Source: Hysterangium stoloniferum
Lineage: Eukaryota; Basidiomycota; Agaricomycetes; Hysterangiales; Hysterangiaceae
Assembly (NCBI GenBank): GCA_015178975.1
Contig: WHVD01000003.1
Coordinates: forward strand, 372,001 to 436,000
Direction of reading: 5' to 3'
DNA: 64,000 bases
The translations under genes were made by a program, and so were the position numbers. The notes below the pieces were generated by a model, which worked only from the letters and a program-made list of their open reading frames with translations, ran no database searches and was not told the DNA's origin. This document shows positions 34,660-46,510 of this stretch, piece after piece (the stretch's first letter is position 1; each line of letters begins with the position of its first letter).

Positions 34660-35479
34660 AAAGGCCCAACTAATAATGTGTGCTCTGGTGCAGATAAGAG
34701 TGCCTGTTGATCTCAAAAAGGAGAAACAGCTTGAGGTGCAGGCGGGAGGGCGGCTGGGTAGTTGACGTTGAGGAGTGTATTTGCGGCAGAATCGGTTTCG
34801 TGGCGTTCGGAGGCGGAGCGTGAGATCGGCGTGTAGTGAATAGACATCGTTGGCAGTGCATGAGCGATGATCTTGCCCGATGTGAAGCTGATTGCTAAGG
34901 CGGGAACCTGATTGAGCGGCGGTGGCGGCAGCGCCACTGGGGAGAGATGTGGGAGTGATTACTGTAACTTATGGGGGTGGGTTGAGAGATCTCTGGGATA
35001 TAATTTGTTGGCATACGCCTGTAATATATTTGAGTACTAGATGTGTACATATTGACTTACTTCCTACATTGGGACCGCTAAGAACGATGTCAGGTGGGTT
35101 GCAGTCACACATTAGATTATCACATGGAGGCACGGATATGGACGGACGGGTATGAGTTGACGTAATTGAGGGATGCTGTGCAGATTTCGATAAAATAGTG
35201 AGAGTCCAAGAGACGAGAGTGAGTACTGACGATCAGAGCTAATACTGACAATCAGAACTGTTATAGCCTGTTGGAGAGGAATTGGGCAGGAGTTGAATTG
35301 GCATGGCGCGGTGCGGATAATCGACAGACCTGTTCCTGGCTGGTTGTCTGCAGGAACAGATAGGATTGTCTAATTTGGTAACCATTAAGCATCATTCTAC
35401 AATATTACCTCTATATCATTTGCAACTAATCTTCGATGCAGAGAGCTAATAGCAGAGTTCCCTAACCATCGTCATTCGT
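34660..35479 (-). pseudogene. Decayed SurE-type 5'/3'-nucleotidase (acid phosphatase) gene
   Basis: Read on the minus strand, ordered pieces of a fungal SurE protein are recognisable: the metal-binding TNDDG (35479-35465) immediately followed by TAG where Trp is usual; GNSAISSLHRRLVANDIE; across a plausible 39-nt intron, TILSVPADNQPGTGLSIIRT; CQFNSCP; in another frame PTGYNSSD; SLNYVNSYP; in another frame CNPPDIVLSGPNVG; SGAAATAAQSG; in another frame VPALAISFTSG; and LLNVNYPA. SurE enzymes remove phosphate from nucleotides and related esters. One nonsense codon and at least four frame changes rule out an active product. The gene's 5' end abuts the leader of the bZIP gene, divergently. Confidence 0.8.
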
Positions 35480-35669
35480 CCAGCGAAGTAATTATGAATG
35501 AGATCTGCATGGTGTGACCTCCGAGTGACGTGTGACCTAAATCTTTCTCCGGCGATGACACAATTTTTGACAGCAGGTTTAAAACTCCGCAGTGACGATT
35601 CCACGCGTCATATATTACTCTCACATCATTCAACATCATCCCTGGTTTCTCCAAGTGAATTCTAATCCA

Positions 35670-37215
35670 ATGTCTCCCCCATCGAATGACGCACAACAAC
35701 AACAACAACACGATGACGACCCTCAATCTCAACCCCGACCCCCTCCCCGCTCCCTCAATCCTCGCTCTTTCGACCTTGAGCCAAATCCATTCGAGCAGTC
35801 TTTTAAAAGGTCCTCATCTTCTCCTAATTCTTCAGAAGTACCATTAAAAAATAACAGTGACGATACTGCAAATAACTCTACCGCCCCCGCCAATATCAAT
35901 TCAAACACCAACCCAAACACCAACCCCTCCACAAACCCAAAACCAAAGCCTGAACACGAACAGAATAATAAGCCTGTTCTTCCTTCATTAGCCGCTCTTT
36001 CCTCACCCTCAGATGGCTATTCTTGGACTGACCTTACTAGTTCTCTTCGTTCCGGTCCCCTCTCCCCAGCAATGCTCCAAGGACCACAGCAGCCCCAACA
36101 GCAGTCATCCAATCTCTCTCTGAACGGATATGACCCTACTAGGGCGTTCGGAAGGACTGGACTTACCCCCTCTACCGGCCTTACTCCCTTAGTTGGTGGC
36201 CCAGTTTCCTTCCCACCACCTTCACCAAATACAGCCGCTTTCCTCGCAATGGTTACAAATCAGAGCTCCACATCACAGCTTAATCCTGCTCCGGCAACTA
36301 TCACTCCAAATACTCTTAGTGCCATTACAGGTATGCTCAATCCCTCCCAGACACAACAGTCCAATTCCATCGCGCCGTCAGCTACAACAACCTCCAGCAG
36401 CAACTCAAGCTCACTTCCAGCGCATGCACCTCATCATCAGCAATCACATGGCATGTCTGTTTCCCATCTTCCTTCCCAGGGATACCAGTATGGCAATAAC
36501 CAGCAGCCCAACGGATATGCACCAGGTACTGCTGCCAATGCTGCCAACGGCCTCTTCCTTCTCAGCCAGGCTCACCAGGAGCTCACAAAGCGTGAAGAGG
36601 CCCAAGCACGAGCCGATGCCAATGCAGGTACCAGGCGAAAGAGAAAGAGCATCGATGGTCCACCACCACCAATAGTCTCTACTTCCTCACGTGCTCCCAT
36701 TAAAAAGCCGCGCACGAATGGCGGTCGAACGTCCAAGCGAGGGAAGTCCACGGCAGATGAGGATGACAGCATGGACGATGACGACGGTCAAGACGATGAC
36801 GGTGGAAGCGTTCAGGCAAACGGCTCTAAAAAGCCAGAGACAGAAGAAGAAAAACGTCGAAATTTCCTCGAGCGGAATCGACAGGGTATGTGTCGTCTCA
36901 CCTCTCATGCACTTACCCACCTTACCTGGAAAACCCGCAGCTGCACTCAAGTGCCGGCAACGTAAAAAAGCTTGGCTTGCGCAACTACAAGCCAAAGTTG
37001 AGTTCCTCCAGAACGAAAATGACCGCCTTACCAATGCGCTCGTATCTTCTCGCGAGGAAATATCGCGTCTCAATGCCCTTCTTGGCACGCAGCCCCCTGT
37101 CGCCGTATCCTCAGTTAACTCCCAGCCCGTCAGTGTTTCAGTCAGCCTACCGGGCGCAGCGAAAAGCGTCCCCGCTCCTGTCAGCGTCAGCAACGGGCGG
37201 GGGTACGGCTATTAG
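35670..37215 (+). CDS. Aft1/Atf1-type bZIP transcription factor
   Basis: Two exons (35670-36885 and 36941-37215) give 496 residues. Residues 1-110 are Gln/Asn/Pro-rich. An Aft1-like segment follows (LPSLAALSSPSDGYSWTDL, SLRSGPLSPAML, LTPSTGLTPLVGG, NTAAFLAMVTNQ), resembling the osmotic-stress and recombination-regulator regions of Atf1/Aft1 proteins. After basic and acidic linkers the bZIP domain is split by the intron: EEEKRRNFLERNRQ / AALKCRQRKKAWLAQLQ, with leucines at heptad spacing in VEFLQNENDRLTNALV. Such factors act in the stress-activated MAP-kinase (Hog1/Sty1) response. I chose the ATG of MSPPSND; an in-frame ATG 26 codons upstream is possible but its sequence looks like leader. Confidence 0.9.
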
Positions 37216-37691
37216 GTCTGAATACCGATGGATTCTGTGTACCTTTTTTGTGCTAGGTGGTAGTGGTATACATATTTTTCATTTTACTAACTTCTTCGTT
37301 TTTGTTTGCTTGCTTGTTTTTTTATTCCCTTGCAACTACACACGGTTCCAGTGTATACTTTCTCCTCCTCGTTGGTTTTCGCGCTCCTCCCTCTCTCTCT
37401 GTATCAGACTTGATTGGTTACCTATCTCCACTTGGATTGTATCCATGGTGCCCGCTCCGTGGATGCATCGATGTGCGTTCGTGAATGAAAAAAAAGGACT
37501 TCAAAGTGTAGTGTAGTCAGTTCAGTGTGTAAACTAGCTAGGCGCATTATTCTATTCCACAATGGGTGCCTTGAATGACTTCCCTCACAACTTTGAACCA
37601 ATTTTTATTTGATAGCCGTGTTATGAAGTTAAAACTTGCATTGCTGTACATCTCTGAAATAGAAAGGCACAGTTCATTCTAAATGCTAACA
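37216..37691. other. Convergent 3' flanks
   Basis: Between the bZIP stop and the ATP synthase d stop. It is T-rich with ttttcttt-like runs on the + strand. No gene seen. Confidence 0.4.
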
Positions 37692-38438
37692 TTATGCAAG
37701 GGACAAATCGCCGAATTTTTCCTTGTAGCCTGCCCACGGAATGATAAGCATTAACACGAAAATAGAGAAACACACAAGACATACCGGGCACCGTCCATTT
37801 GCCTTTCTTCATCATCGTCTCGACAGTCGCCAAAAGGTGGGGGTGTGCCTCGCCGACTTGTTCCACCTAGGTGGTCATACATCCCCCATTAGCATGATTC
37901 TACCGTCGAAAAAATAGACACTATTCCTCACCGTCAAATCATCGAAGGGTCTGGCCTCCTCAATGTTGCTCAGAGTCGCCTGTAAGTCCTTCAACTCCTC
38001 GTCGATCTTCTTCACTGTCTCCTCTGCCCGCGCAACTGCCTTGGTCTCAAAGGCATCGATAGCCTTGATGTGTGCGGAGACATCGTAAGTAACAGGCTTG
38101 AACGCCTTCAGTGTCTTCTCCGCCTCATCGACTACGGACTGGTTCCGCAGGATGGCGCGGTAGTGCGCGATGTCGACGGTGGTGGGCTGCGCAGAGAGTT
38201 GGGCGTGGATGCGCTGGGCCTCCGAGTGCCGCTTACGGAAAGCTTGGAGGGAGGAGACGGTCTCTGGAAGAGGGGTGTGAGATGGAGGGCTAGGTGTGGA
38301 TGGGAGGGAGTATTACCTTTGGAAAGACCGAGGTTGCTGTAGATGCGTGCAAAGTCCTGAGCAGAGGATCAGGCTTGACGGGGGGAAGAAATCTTCCGCT
38401 GAACTCACCAATGCTTTGGCCGCTGCTTTCGAGGCCAT
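37692..38438 (-). CDS. ATP7: Mitochondrial ATP synthase subunit d
   Basis: A minus-strand gene of about five exons. Reading: MASKAAAKAL, then DFARIYSNLGLSKETVSSLQ, AFRKRHSEAQRIHAQLSAQP, TVDIAHYRAILRNQSVVDEA, EKTLKAFKPVTYDVSAHIKA, EETVKKIDEELKDLQATLSN, IEEARPFDDLT, GKWTVPGYKEKFGDLSLA. This is the peripheral-stalk subunit d (Atp7) of F1Fo ATP synthase. The last splice site restores GYKEKFGDLS, the family's conserved C-terminus. Length (~170 aa) fits. The gene is head-to-head with the acyltransferase gene, with 200 bp between starts, and convergent with the bZIP gene. Confidence 0.92.
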
Positions 38439-38638
38439 TATGTTCTATACGCTAATAACGACAATTAGCATTACAAAAATATCTCAGCGTGCAGGGTGGC
38501 GAAATACCGTGGGCTGCTATACACGCAGGTCTAGGAGAGTTCACTGTGCTGTTCGGCAACGGCCGGCTGAGGGGCGCGTCACACCAAAAGCAACGATTGG
38601 TTCACGACTCAATACACGTTTCTTCTACTAACACTCAA

Positions 38639-40509
38639 ATGGACGAGTCAGACCCCTCTGCGCCGGTTTTGCGGGCTTCCTCCTATTCAGAGACACCAAC
38701 TCTCCCCTCCACCATGCCAGGGAGTATGGGCTATTTCTCCATTCCCTTTGAACGGTTCGCAAAGGACGAGCCGTCAGGCTGGACGACGGGTCTAACACTA
38801 CTTGGTGCGCGGGTTTCCGGTGGCACACTCCCAAGGTTATGCTGATTGCATTGAAAATTTCAACCAGACACTATTGAAACGTATTTCGACTCTCGTATCG
38901 ACCTCCTCGAGCGGCGGTTTAAGAAGCACAGCGAGAAGCTCAAGGTGCGCGCCGAGGAGGCTCTCAAGCGCACCAAAACCCCCACGGGCGAGTTCAAATA
39001 TGCCGTCGACATCGACAAAGAAATGCAGAAATTCAAGCTGAAGGTGTGTGTCCCTCCTCTGCACAACCCCCCTATATTGTATGCACATGTGTACCGCTTT
39101 TTCCTCTTTTGGACGCACGTTCTTTACGCGTCCTTTCTCGCTCTAACTTCGTACGTCCGGGACAATGTAGGTTTCGACGCGTATGACAACACTAGCGGCG
39201 ACCTGGCATACCACAAAGGTCGTGCGCACTCGGGAGAAAATCAGCTTCTTCAATGGTGTCATGGCCGTGGCCATTTCTGCGCTCCTGTTCGGTGTCGCGC
39301 CTGAATGGATCCATATAGTATATTCCGTCGTCGCAGTCGTCTTGGCGCCACTTCGCTATTACAGTTACAAGCAGAAAGCCTGGCATTATTTCCTCTTCGA
39401 CCTGTGCTACTACACGAACATTCTATGCCTCCTCTACATCTGGATATTTCCTTCCAGTAAGGCCATGTTTGTGTCCTCGTATTGTTTAGCGCACGGGTCC
39501 CTGGCGAGTGCTGTCATCACATGGCGAAATAGCTTGGTATTTCACGACGCCGATAAAGTGACCTCTTTATTTATACACATATACCCACCTTTCGTCCTGA
39601 CTGTTATTCGGTACGCGAATTCTCTCCTCCGTTTTTGAATGCCCTGTCTTCTGAACTGCGTTTTTCTGTCGGACAGTCACTTTTACCCTAATGCTCAAGC
39701 AAGATTCCCTGCACTGGTTCAGTTGCCCCATTTGGATCCAATCAGCGCGCTTCTCTCCAGTGGTCTCATCTGTATGCAATGCATATACTTATACTTATTC
39801 CGTACTTTGAAGCTGACGAAAATGTTAGACATTATTTGGCAGGCATTATACTGGAAGTTTGTCTTAGTTGACCGCAAAGAGAAGATCGCAGCGGGTTTAC
39901 GTACCACATCTTTCTCTTTCTTGCTCAACGATAGGCGGGGCGTCATCGGGAGGATGCTGGCTTCGATAAGGCCAGAGTATCGAGAGGTATCGTTCATGGC
40001 TGGTCAGCTTGGTAAGATGTTGTTCTTGCCTATCATGCAAAAGTTTTTGACATCATCCTGGTGCAGTGTATGCATTAATTACTGAGATTCCTGCCGTTTT
40101 CCTCTTGTACGACAGCCGATTATGGAGTGGTGCATTCTTATGGTTTATATTTGCCGTGAGCGTATGGAATGGAGGGGGTTACTACATCGAAGTGTTTGGT
40201 CGCAAGTATGTCATTGATACCGCTTCTTTCTTTTTTCTTTTTTCTTTTTCTTTCTTTTTTTTTTGCTGAGGGCACATCACCAGATTTGAACGTGAACTGG
40301 AAGCTCTTCGGAAAGAACTCGCTGAAGCAACAGGGTCCCGTCCACCATCAACGTCTGGCAACATGTCACCACCCTTTGACGCGGAATCTTCCGTTGGTGG
40401 CTCCCCTCTTGTCATGGGTATCGATGATAATACCCCACCCGGTGTATTTACGCTTGAACCAGGTTCACCCGTGAGCCCCACCAGCCCAGAAGAGAGAAAG
40501 GTTCAGTAG
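38639..40509 (+). CDS. GPC1: Glycerophosphocholine acyltransferase (Gpc1 family)
   Basis: A multi-exon membrane protein. After a polar N-terminus and a coiled basic segment (DSRIDLLERRFKKHSEKLKV), eight or so membrane helices follow with the Gpc1 (DUF2838) signature: TREKISFFNGVMAVAISALL; APLRYYSYKQKAWHYFLFDL; CYYTNILCLLYIWIFPSSKA; SYCLAHGSLASAVITWRNSL; VFHDADKVTSLFIHIYPPFV. Later exons give YLYLFRTLKLTKMLDIIWQA, LVDRKEKIAAGLRTTSFSFL and VWNGGGYYIEVFGRKFEREL, then a Ser/Pro-rich cytosolic tail. Members acylate glycerophosphocholine with acyl-CoA to make lysophosphatidylcholine, feeding phosphatidylcholine resynthesis. Key histidines and the HD of VFHDADKV are present. No disruption noticed. 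Confidence 0.88.
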
Positions 40510-40794
40510 ACCGTATGACGATACCCCTCAAGGAGAAGTAATTTATCATTCTCAGGACGTCTAGCGCCAACCCTATCCCCGCTGTATACCATTTAATGTT
40601 TTATTAGCTTTCAGACACGACATCCCTTGGGATCCTTAGACTACCACCATCTTTTCAATCGCGAAGTGCTCGCTAGCTGTTATGTACCGGTTTTTTCATA
40701 TGCTTTGAAGTAGCACTGCTATAATTTTTACCTGTATTATAATAAGGACTTTCTGCTTTCTCTGCTTTCTCTGCTTTCTATGATATTTATGTTG
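40510..40794. other. Convergent spacer with ctgctttct repeat
   Basis: Short gap between convergent genes. A small tandem repeat of ctgctttct (about four copies, 40749-40780) precedes the deaminase stop codon. Confidence 0.5.
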
Positions 40795-42239
40795 CTATAA
40801 GGTGAAAATATCCCATTTACCCCCGCTTGCAAGCCAGCCTGCGAAGGGTCCATGTGGATTTATAAGTCTGTCTTTAACGAATTGATAGGATGATGCAGAG
40901 AGTTTTGCGTCGTAGTAAGTAGTATTAGGGCTGAAGATAGAAATCAAAATTGACGTTGAGAAAATTAAGGACCAGAGGACGGACGGTAATGGTGGGAGCT
41001 CAAGATGACTGAGTGTTTTTTGATATTGTGAGAAAAGGGCTATTTTCGAGACAAGTGGTCTGAAAGTTTTTAATGAGAAGATGAAGAATACTTTGTGGGA
41101 TGTTGCGGCTAACCGTAAATGCGGTTTCGATCTTTGCTTAGCACCTACACCACGTCGCAGGCCGTGAATAAGGACTTCATGGTGATGGCTTGAATCTGAA
41201 ATCCAACAGAGGGCTGTGTGCGATTTTGTCAGGATAGCAATGAACCACTTGTGAAAATGGGTCCTGACATTCATTACACGATACCGGCGATGAGCCAGAA
41301 CCAGGCTGTCGTCCATGTGGAAATACCAGTCGTGTAAATGATAACCGTGCTGAGTGAAGTGCATAAGGAGGCGGCAAATCTAGGAAAAATAATAAAAATC
41401 ACCTCTGGGGTAAAGCTCCTCAATACAACGCACTTTTGAATTGATCAGAATCTAGCCGCCGCCAGAATGCTCTCTCGCAATCCTCGTTCACATTGACCTC
41501 ATCCTCCAATGGCACCCCTCCGATTATTACTTCGCTTATATAAACGGGATCGAATAAATTGCTTGCTAGGGCGCCCTGTACACCTAACAAAGACCATCGC
41601 GCGATTTTATCGCTGCAAGACATGGACGATGTGGGCGGGGAGTCTGCCCGACCTGGCTTGGTACGGAGCACGCCGAGAAGACTGTAATTATCACGCCCTC
41701 GTGCGGCGGCGTTGCCGACTGGGACGGGTAGCTCCCCGGAAGCCTTCAGAGCTGCCATCGTCGGATCCTGGGGTGCAGCAGCCAATGTGCGCATAGAAGC
41801 ATCGCCGCCTTGGAGGAGTATAATCCTACGTCAACGCATGCACGAATGGAGATTGATGCATGGGCTCACAAGGCAATGTAGAGATGTAAAGATGCAGCGA
41901 GACCCCGCGTTTTAATCCCCATTTACCGTCTGAGCGGGCTTCGATCCATGGCGAGTTTACGCGACATGCTTCTTCCAGTAGCCAGCGCACAAATCCGCGC
42001 CTTGCGAGCACCTCAGCATGGCTATCATGGACCATGTCCCCAGTTGTTGTGAGACGGGATTCCGGGAGACATTTGGCGCCAGTTGCAAGGGAGACTGGTT
42101 TTATGAGACATTCTGGGACGTCGTCTCGGACGAGAGTAAACGTTGAGAGAATGCTATAGTGTGATGGATTAGCTGGTCTGAATTTAAGGGAAACATAAAG
42201 GTGTAGGGAGGCACGAACGATGGAGTCTGCAAGGGACAT
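40795..42239 (-). CDS. TAD1: tRNA-specific adenosine deaminase Tad1/ADAT1
   Basis: A minus-strand gene with about six exons. The deaminase motifs are intact: [20 protein letters not shown] (zinc His and catalytic Glu), [18 protein letters not shown] (the PC zinc cysteine, restored by splicing) and [20 protein letters not shown] (second zinc cysteine). Next come [20 protein letters not shown] and, through further introns, [40 protein letters not shown] and HGLRRG. The end is [19 protein letters not shown]. Tad1 converts A37 to inosine in eukaryotic tRNA-Ala. The Asp/Cys spacing separates it from cytidine deaminases and from Tad2. Family length is usual. Confidence 0.92.
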
Positions 42240-42434
42240 GTCCGACCGACGTTGCTATTCAGCCACTACCATAATAGCCGCTGACTAACGCGATATTCTG
42301 TCCTCTGACCCAGAACCAGGCAACTGTTCGAGAACCCGTAACGAGAATGTGTCCATTCTGTTGTCAACTACATCCACAATGATTCAAAGTCCTTAATGTA
42401 CATACAATAAATAAGGTGAATTATAGCTATAGCA

Positions 42435-43053
42435 TCATTCCTGCCCTGCCCTGCGACGCCTTTGCCGCAGCAATTCTACGATAACGGCGGTATCCTGTCG
42501 ATGGAGAGTTCGGCCATCCTCTAGCTCAGAACCGTCCGGGGAATCCTTCATTTTCACAGCAAAGGTATAGTCATCTTCTTTCTGTTTCGACTCTGTGATA
42601 TCCCATGCCATCCATGGCTCTGATAACGGAGACATGAATTCAATTGGCGTGCCAAAATCGGAGGGGGGCGGCGTGGAAGGGGTGTTGGCATCCGACAAAG
42701 GTGAACATGATGAGTGCCGACCTTGCGTCATTGAGAGTCGCGAGTTGGGAGTGAAGGCTCTTCTGCGTATATGACTTCGTCGCTTCAGATTGACAGTTGA
42801 CACCCTCTCTCCTCTGTCTTCATGATCGCTGGGTGTAGTCTGGGGGGAAGTAACATCGCCGACATTGTCCTGGGACTGTGAGTCTGATGAAACTGGCCGA
42901 CGTTTTGCTGGTCTGTCCTCAGGCTAAAAGTCGCATTCAGCCATATCTGTTAAACTTTTGTCACCAGAATTTGCGCACCTGTTTAATTACATTTATATCT
43001 GACAATGGGTATGTAGTACTCTCGTAAATATTAACAGGGTCAAAGCGACTCAT
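42435..43053 (-). CDS. 187-aa hypothetical protein, basic and disordered
   Basis: Two exons on the minus strand (43053-42979 and 42923-42435; 55-nt intron, phase 0) give 187 residues. It begins MSRFDPVNIYESTTYPLSDI and continues with RPAKRRPVSSDSQSQDNVGD, NLKRRSHIRRRAFTPNSR, then a Pro/Ser stretch (SDANTPSTPPPSDFGTPIEF), EPWMAWDITESKQKEDDYTF and a basic end (VIVELLRQRRRRAGQE). The mix of short basic clusters, SP/TP sites and one Trp-containing patch suggests a small regulatory nuclear protein. I recognise no family. A clean start, a good intron and position in a dense housekeeping block argue that it is real. Confidence 0.65.
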
Positions 43054-43290
43054 TTCATAGAAAGGGTATTAAAAAAAAGGTGTACACTAAGAAGATTAAG
43101 GGAGGTATGCTGAATATCCCATGGCACTGGCTCTTATATGCTGCGGTGCATGGATTCGGAAGTCAGCTACAAATGGGACCAAGGACCGGTAAGCGCCATC
43201 AAGGATCACGCAGTGCCGCGACCCTGCTCCAAATTCTCAGCCCTACGCAGTTGCAATTCTAAAGAAAAAAAGCAGGACAGACGAAGATAC

Positions 43291-44297
43291 ATGATTACAC
43301 TAAGCCCAACAGATGTAGATTTATCAAACGTACCTGAGTTATTACATTTCAAATGCGATGAATCCGAGGAGCAGAGCGACATTATCCCCTCCCAACTCCC
43401 CACAACTGCTTACCAGCTGATCAGCCTCCCGGTGACGTCTGGGCAGGACGAGACGCCTTCTTTTGATGTCAAACTCACTGTTGACGCAGGCCCAGGATGC
43501 GGGGGAGTTGCTTGGCCTGCAGGACGTGTCAGTCCCCCTTCTTTAATCCACCATGATACATCGGACTCATTAGCGAGCTAGGTCCTGTCGAACTACCTCT
43601 CCACTCGGAAGTCTCTACAGGGCCTCAGCGTTGTCGAACTCGGAAGTGGAACGGGTCTTGTGGGCATTGTCGCGGGGTTGATGCATGCAGAGAGTGTATG
43701 GATCACTGATCAAGAGTTTGTCCCTATCACATACGGTCGCAGTGGCTTCCAACATGCAGTTTGCTCAGACCACTTCTAGAACTCATGAGGACTAATGTGT
43801 CCCTGAACGGACTGGCCACTAACGTGCAAGTCGCTGAACTGGACTGGTCAGTCGATTGTTATTTTTCCTAGGAAATCACTATATTACATCTGCTTTCAAG
43901 GGGTACTGACATACCTCCAACAATACCGCGATCGCCGGATTTAGTACTTGCTGCTGATTGCGTCTATTTCGAGCCTGCTTTCGAACTTCTAGTTTCTACG
44001 CTCTCTGCTTTGGCTACTTCACGGAAAACTGAAATCCTATTCTGTTACAAGAAGCGACGTAAGGTTGGTTGGGTTGACCACATAAGCGCTGCAGTGCACA
44101 TTCTCACAACCTGTTTCTCCAAGGCCGACAAACGATTTTTCAATCTATTAAAAAAAGAGTTTACCTGGGAGGATGTGAGCTATAAAAATTCATCCTTGCG
44201 CTCCACGTTTTCATGAGGTGTGCAGGTGAAAGATGATCCTCGACGCGAGGAGTATTGCCGAGAAAGCATCTTCCTGTATCGTCTACTAAAGAAATGA
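43291..44297 (+). CDS. Protein-lysine methyltransferase, Efm6/METTL21-like
   Basis: A + strand gene of six exons; splice phases all agree. The reading gives VDAGPGCGGVAWPAGRVLSN, the SAM-binding motif LSVVELGSGTGLVGIVAGLM, VWITDQEPLLELMRTNVSLN, VAELDWGTDIPP, the post-I motif DLVLAADCVYFEPAFELLVS, EILFCYKKRRKADKRFFNLL and the end ESIFLYRLLKK. This matches seven-beta-strand lysine methyltransferases of the Efm6 type, which in yeast modify translation elongation factor 1A. I use the ATG at 43291 (MITLSPTDVDLSNV); an in-frame upstream ATG at 43138 is less likely because the added residues are not family-like. It is divergent from the 187-aa gene. Confidence 0.88.
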
Positions 44298-44393
44298 CCA
44301 CAATATTGCTCTTATTTCATCTATTCTATATCGGGGATATAGAGGGGTCGCGATTAATGCTTCAACACGGAGGGTTCAGCCCGAAACCTTGAG

Positions 44394-44840
44394 CTATAAT
44401 ACACGTTCATGAGCTTTCCTTGTGATTAGGTATTTAGTGCCTTGGGTCACCTGTAACCCATGTATGTTACGGATTTCCTCTTTTAATACGTCTTGTACCA
44501 TCTGATGTTGCTTCACGATTGGTATACCTTTAAACGCCGGACTCGCAATATTTATTGCGTAGAAGTCCCCACAGCCACCTGTGAGAATGAAGTAAGAATT
44601 AACCAAGATTTCCTTGCAATCCGTGTTACCCGAAACATCTTGAACTTGTACAGTACACGGCGAGAACTTTGCTTTCAGCTTGTTGGATATTCGTGTTTCT
44701 CCAGAGACGGGCCCTTCAGCCGGTGTGTTTGGTGTGTTTAATGGTGCAGAGTTCCTAGCCTTGAGATTTTGCGAGAAATATCGTTGTGAGATACGGAAGT
44801 TGTTTCCTAGTTGTCGAATGAGAAATGAGGAGGCCGACAT
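44394..44840 (-). CDS. Mitochondrial BolA-like protein
   Basis: Two exons (44840-44630 and 44578-44394) give 131 residues. The first ~45 residues are Ser/Arg/Asn-rich and lack acidic residues (SSFLIRQLGNNFRISQRYF), typical of mitochondrial import. The BolA fold follows: ISNKLKAKFSPCTVQVQDVS, GGCGDFYAINIASPAFKGIP, IVKQHQMVQDVLKEEIRNIH, GLQVT. The conserved Cys (GGCGDFY) and His (KQHQ) are those that, with a monothiol glutaredoxin or Nfu1, handle iron-sulfur clusters; Cys in this loop resembles Bol3. The start codon is only 55 bp from that of COX15, which is divergent. Confidence 0.88.
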   Translation of the reverse strand: MSASSFLIRQLGNNFRISQRYFSQNLKARNSAPLNTPNTPAEGPVSGETRISNKLKAKFSPCTVQVQDVSGNTDCKEILVNSYFILTGGCGDFYAINIASPAFKGIPIVKQHQMVQDVLKEEIRNIHGLQVTQGTKYLITRKAHERVL

Positions 44841-44895
44841 TCTCTAGCAGCTGAAGTATGTGTCAAGGCTCGTCGGGCGTCTGCTACACAAAGGA
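44841..44895. promoter_or_regulatory. 55-bp bidirectional gap between BolA and COX15 starts
   Basis: The two start codons lie back to back with 55 bases between them, so the promoters must overlap or each transcript begins inside the other's coding or leader region. No TATA box is evident. Confidence 0.4.
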
Positions 44896-46510
44896 ATGAG
44901 GATTGCTGCAGGTCAAACGCACTCGTTCTTTCGCAATATCCTCAAACCAAACAATTCATGGAATCCATTGCAAGTGCGAGTGTTCTCGCAACCCGTCTCA
45001 CGCTTTTCAAGGATAATCCGATCGCCAGAGGTTCCTCCTCGACGCTTCATGTCGCTGCGGCCGTCGCCTTTGGACCATTCTAGACCATCCAACAACAAAC
45101 CCCTGTCAGGGTTTTTTTTCTCATCGAATGCCGCTGCCTCACCGGATGCATTACCTATACTGTCACCTCCGTCGGTTGGATACTGGCTTCTATGTTCGTC
45201 AGCACTTGTGTTTGGCATAGTTGTCGTCGGCGGCATGACTCGTCTTACAGAGTCTGGCTTGAGTATAACCGAATGGAAGCCTATAACAGGGATAATTCCC
45301 CCAGCCAATCCTTCTGAATGGGAGGATACATTCAATAAATATAAAGCGACCCCGGAATTCAAGCTGTATGTGCTGCATCATTTAAGAATGGTTTTTTTTT
45401 GAGACAGCGTCTCAATATCCCCTGTAGGTTAAATCACCAGATGACCTTACCACAGTTCAAGAGTATATTTTATATGGAATATGGTCATCGTGTCCTCGGT
45501 CGGCTCATTGGCGTTGTCTTTGTCCTTCCTTACCTATACTTCCTTGCTTCAAAACGGTTAACACCGACGTTGCCAACCAAACTGGGCGGTTTGGCTGCAC
45601 TGATAGGCCTTCAAGGGTTTCTTGGCTGGTACATGGTGAAATCGGGCCTAGAAGACTCACTCATGGACACTCCTGGAGCTGTTCCTCGTGTTTCGCAGTA
45701 TCGCCTTGCTGCTCATCTTGGGGCTGCCATAGTGCTATACGCTGGGATGCTCAGCACGGGCATGGGAATACTTAGAGACTGGAAGTTTGCGAATACAGGG
45801 CCGCGGGATGGCACCCGGGAGGAAGGATGGAGGAATACGCTGAAGGATCAACGACTACGACGATTCGCTACGGGGGCCAGGTTTCTCACCGGCCTTGTCT
45901 TTTTGACAGCGATTTCAGGTGTGCATAATGTCGATCGGTGCATTACGACATTCGCTGAAACCGTCACAAGGTGCATTTGTTGCAGGACTTGATGCAGGAC
46001 TGGTTTACAATGAATTCCCCACGATGGGAGGACGTCTGGCGCCGCCGGTTGACGAACTATTTTCGCCAGCGTATGCTCAAAGTGCAGACCAATCTGATAT
46101 GTGGTGGCGAAATATATTTGAAAACCCTACCACAGTCCAGTTTGACCATCGTCTGCTGGTGAGTGTTACAGAGACATTGATCCGTAAACCATGTTAACCT
46201 TGTTATGTAGGCCTTGACAACGTATACCAGTACGGCCGCACTTTTCCTCGCCACGTTACGGCCCTCATTACGAGCATTATTACCACCAATCACACATCAA
46301 CTGGCCGCTGGCGCATTTGCAATGGTCAATCTTCAAGTTGTTCTAGGGATATCAACTTTGCTATACATGGTTCCACTTCCAATCGCAGCAACTCACCAAG
46401 CCGGGAGTGTAGCACTATTAACTGTTATGATCGCGCTCATGACCAGTCTTCGCCGACCAGGAGTTGTAGCACAATTGTGGCGGAACGCCCAGCGTGCCAA
46501 AGGGCGTTGA
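44896..46510 (+). CDS. COX15: Heme A synthase Cox15
   Basis: Four or five exons. A basic presequence-like N-terminus precedes the heme O hydroxylase fold: [60 protein letters not shown]; after an intron, [80 protein letters not shown] (acceptor chosen at cacaag to restore GAFVAG); QFDHRLLALTTYTS; and [20 protein letters not shown]. The heme-ligand histidines in EYGHR, AAHL, FDHR and THQ are all present. Cox15 converts heme O to heme A for cytochrome oxidase in the inner mitochondrial membrane. About 480 residues; no break seen. Confidence 0.92.
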
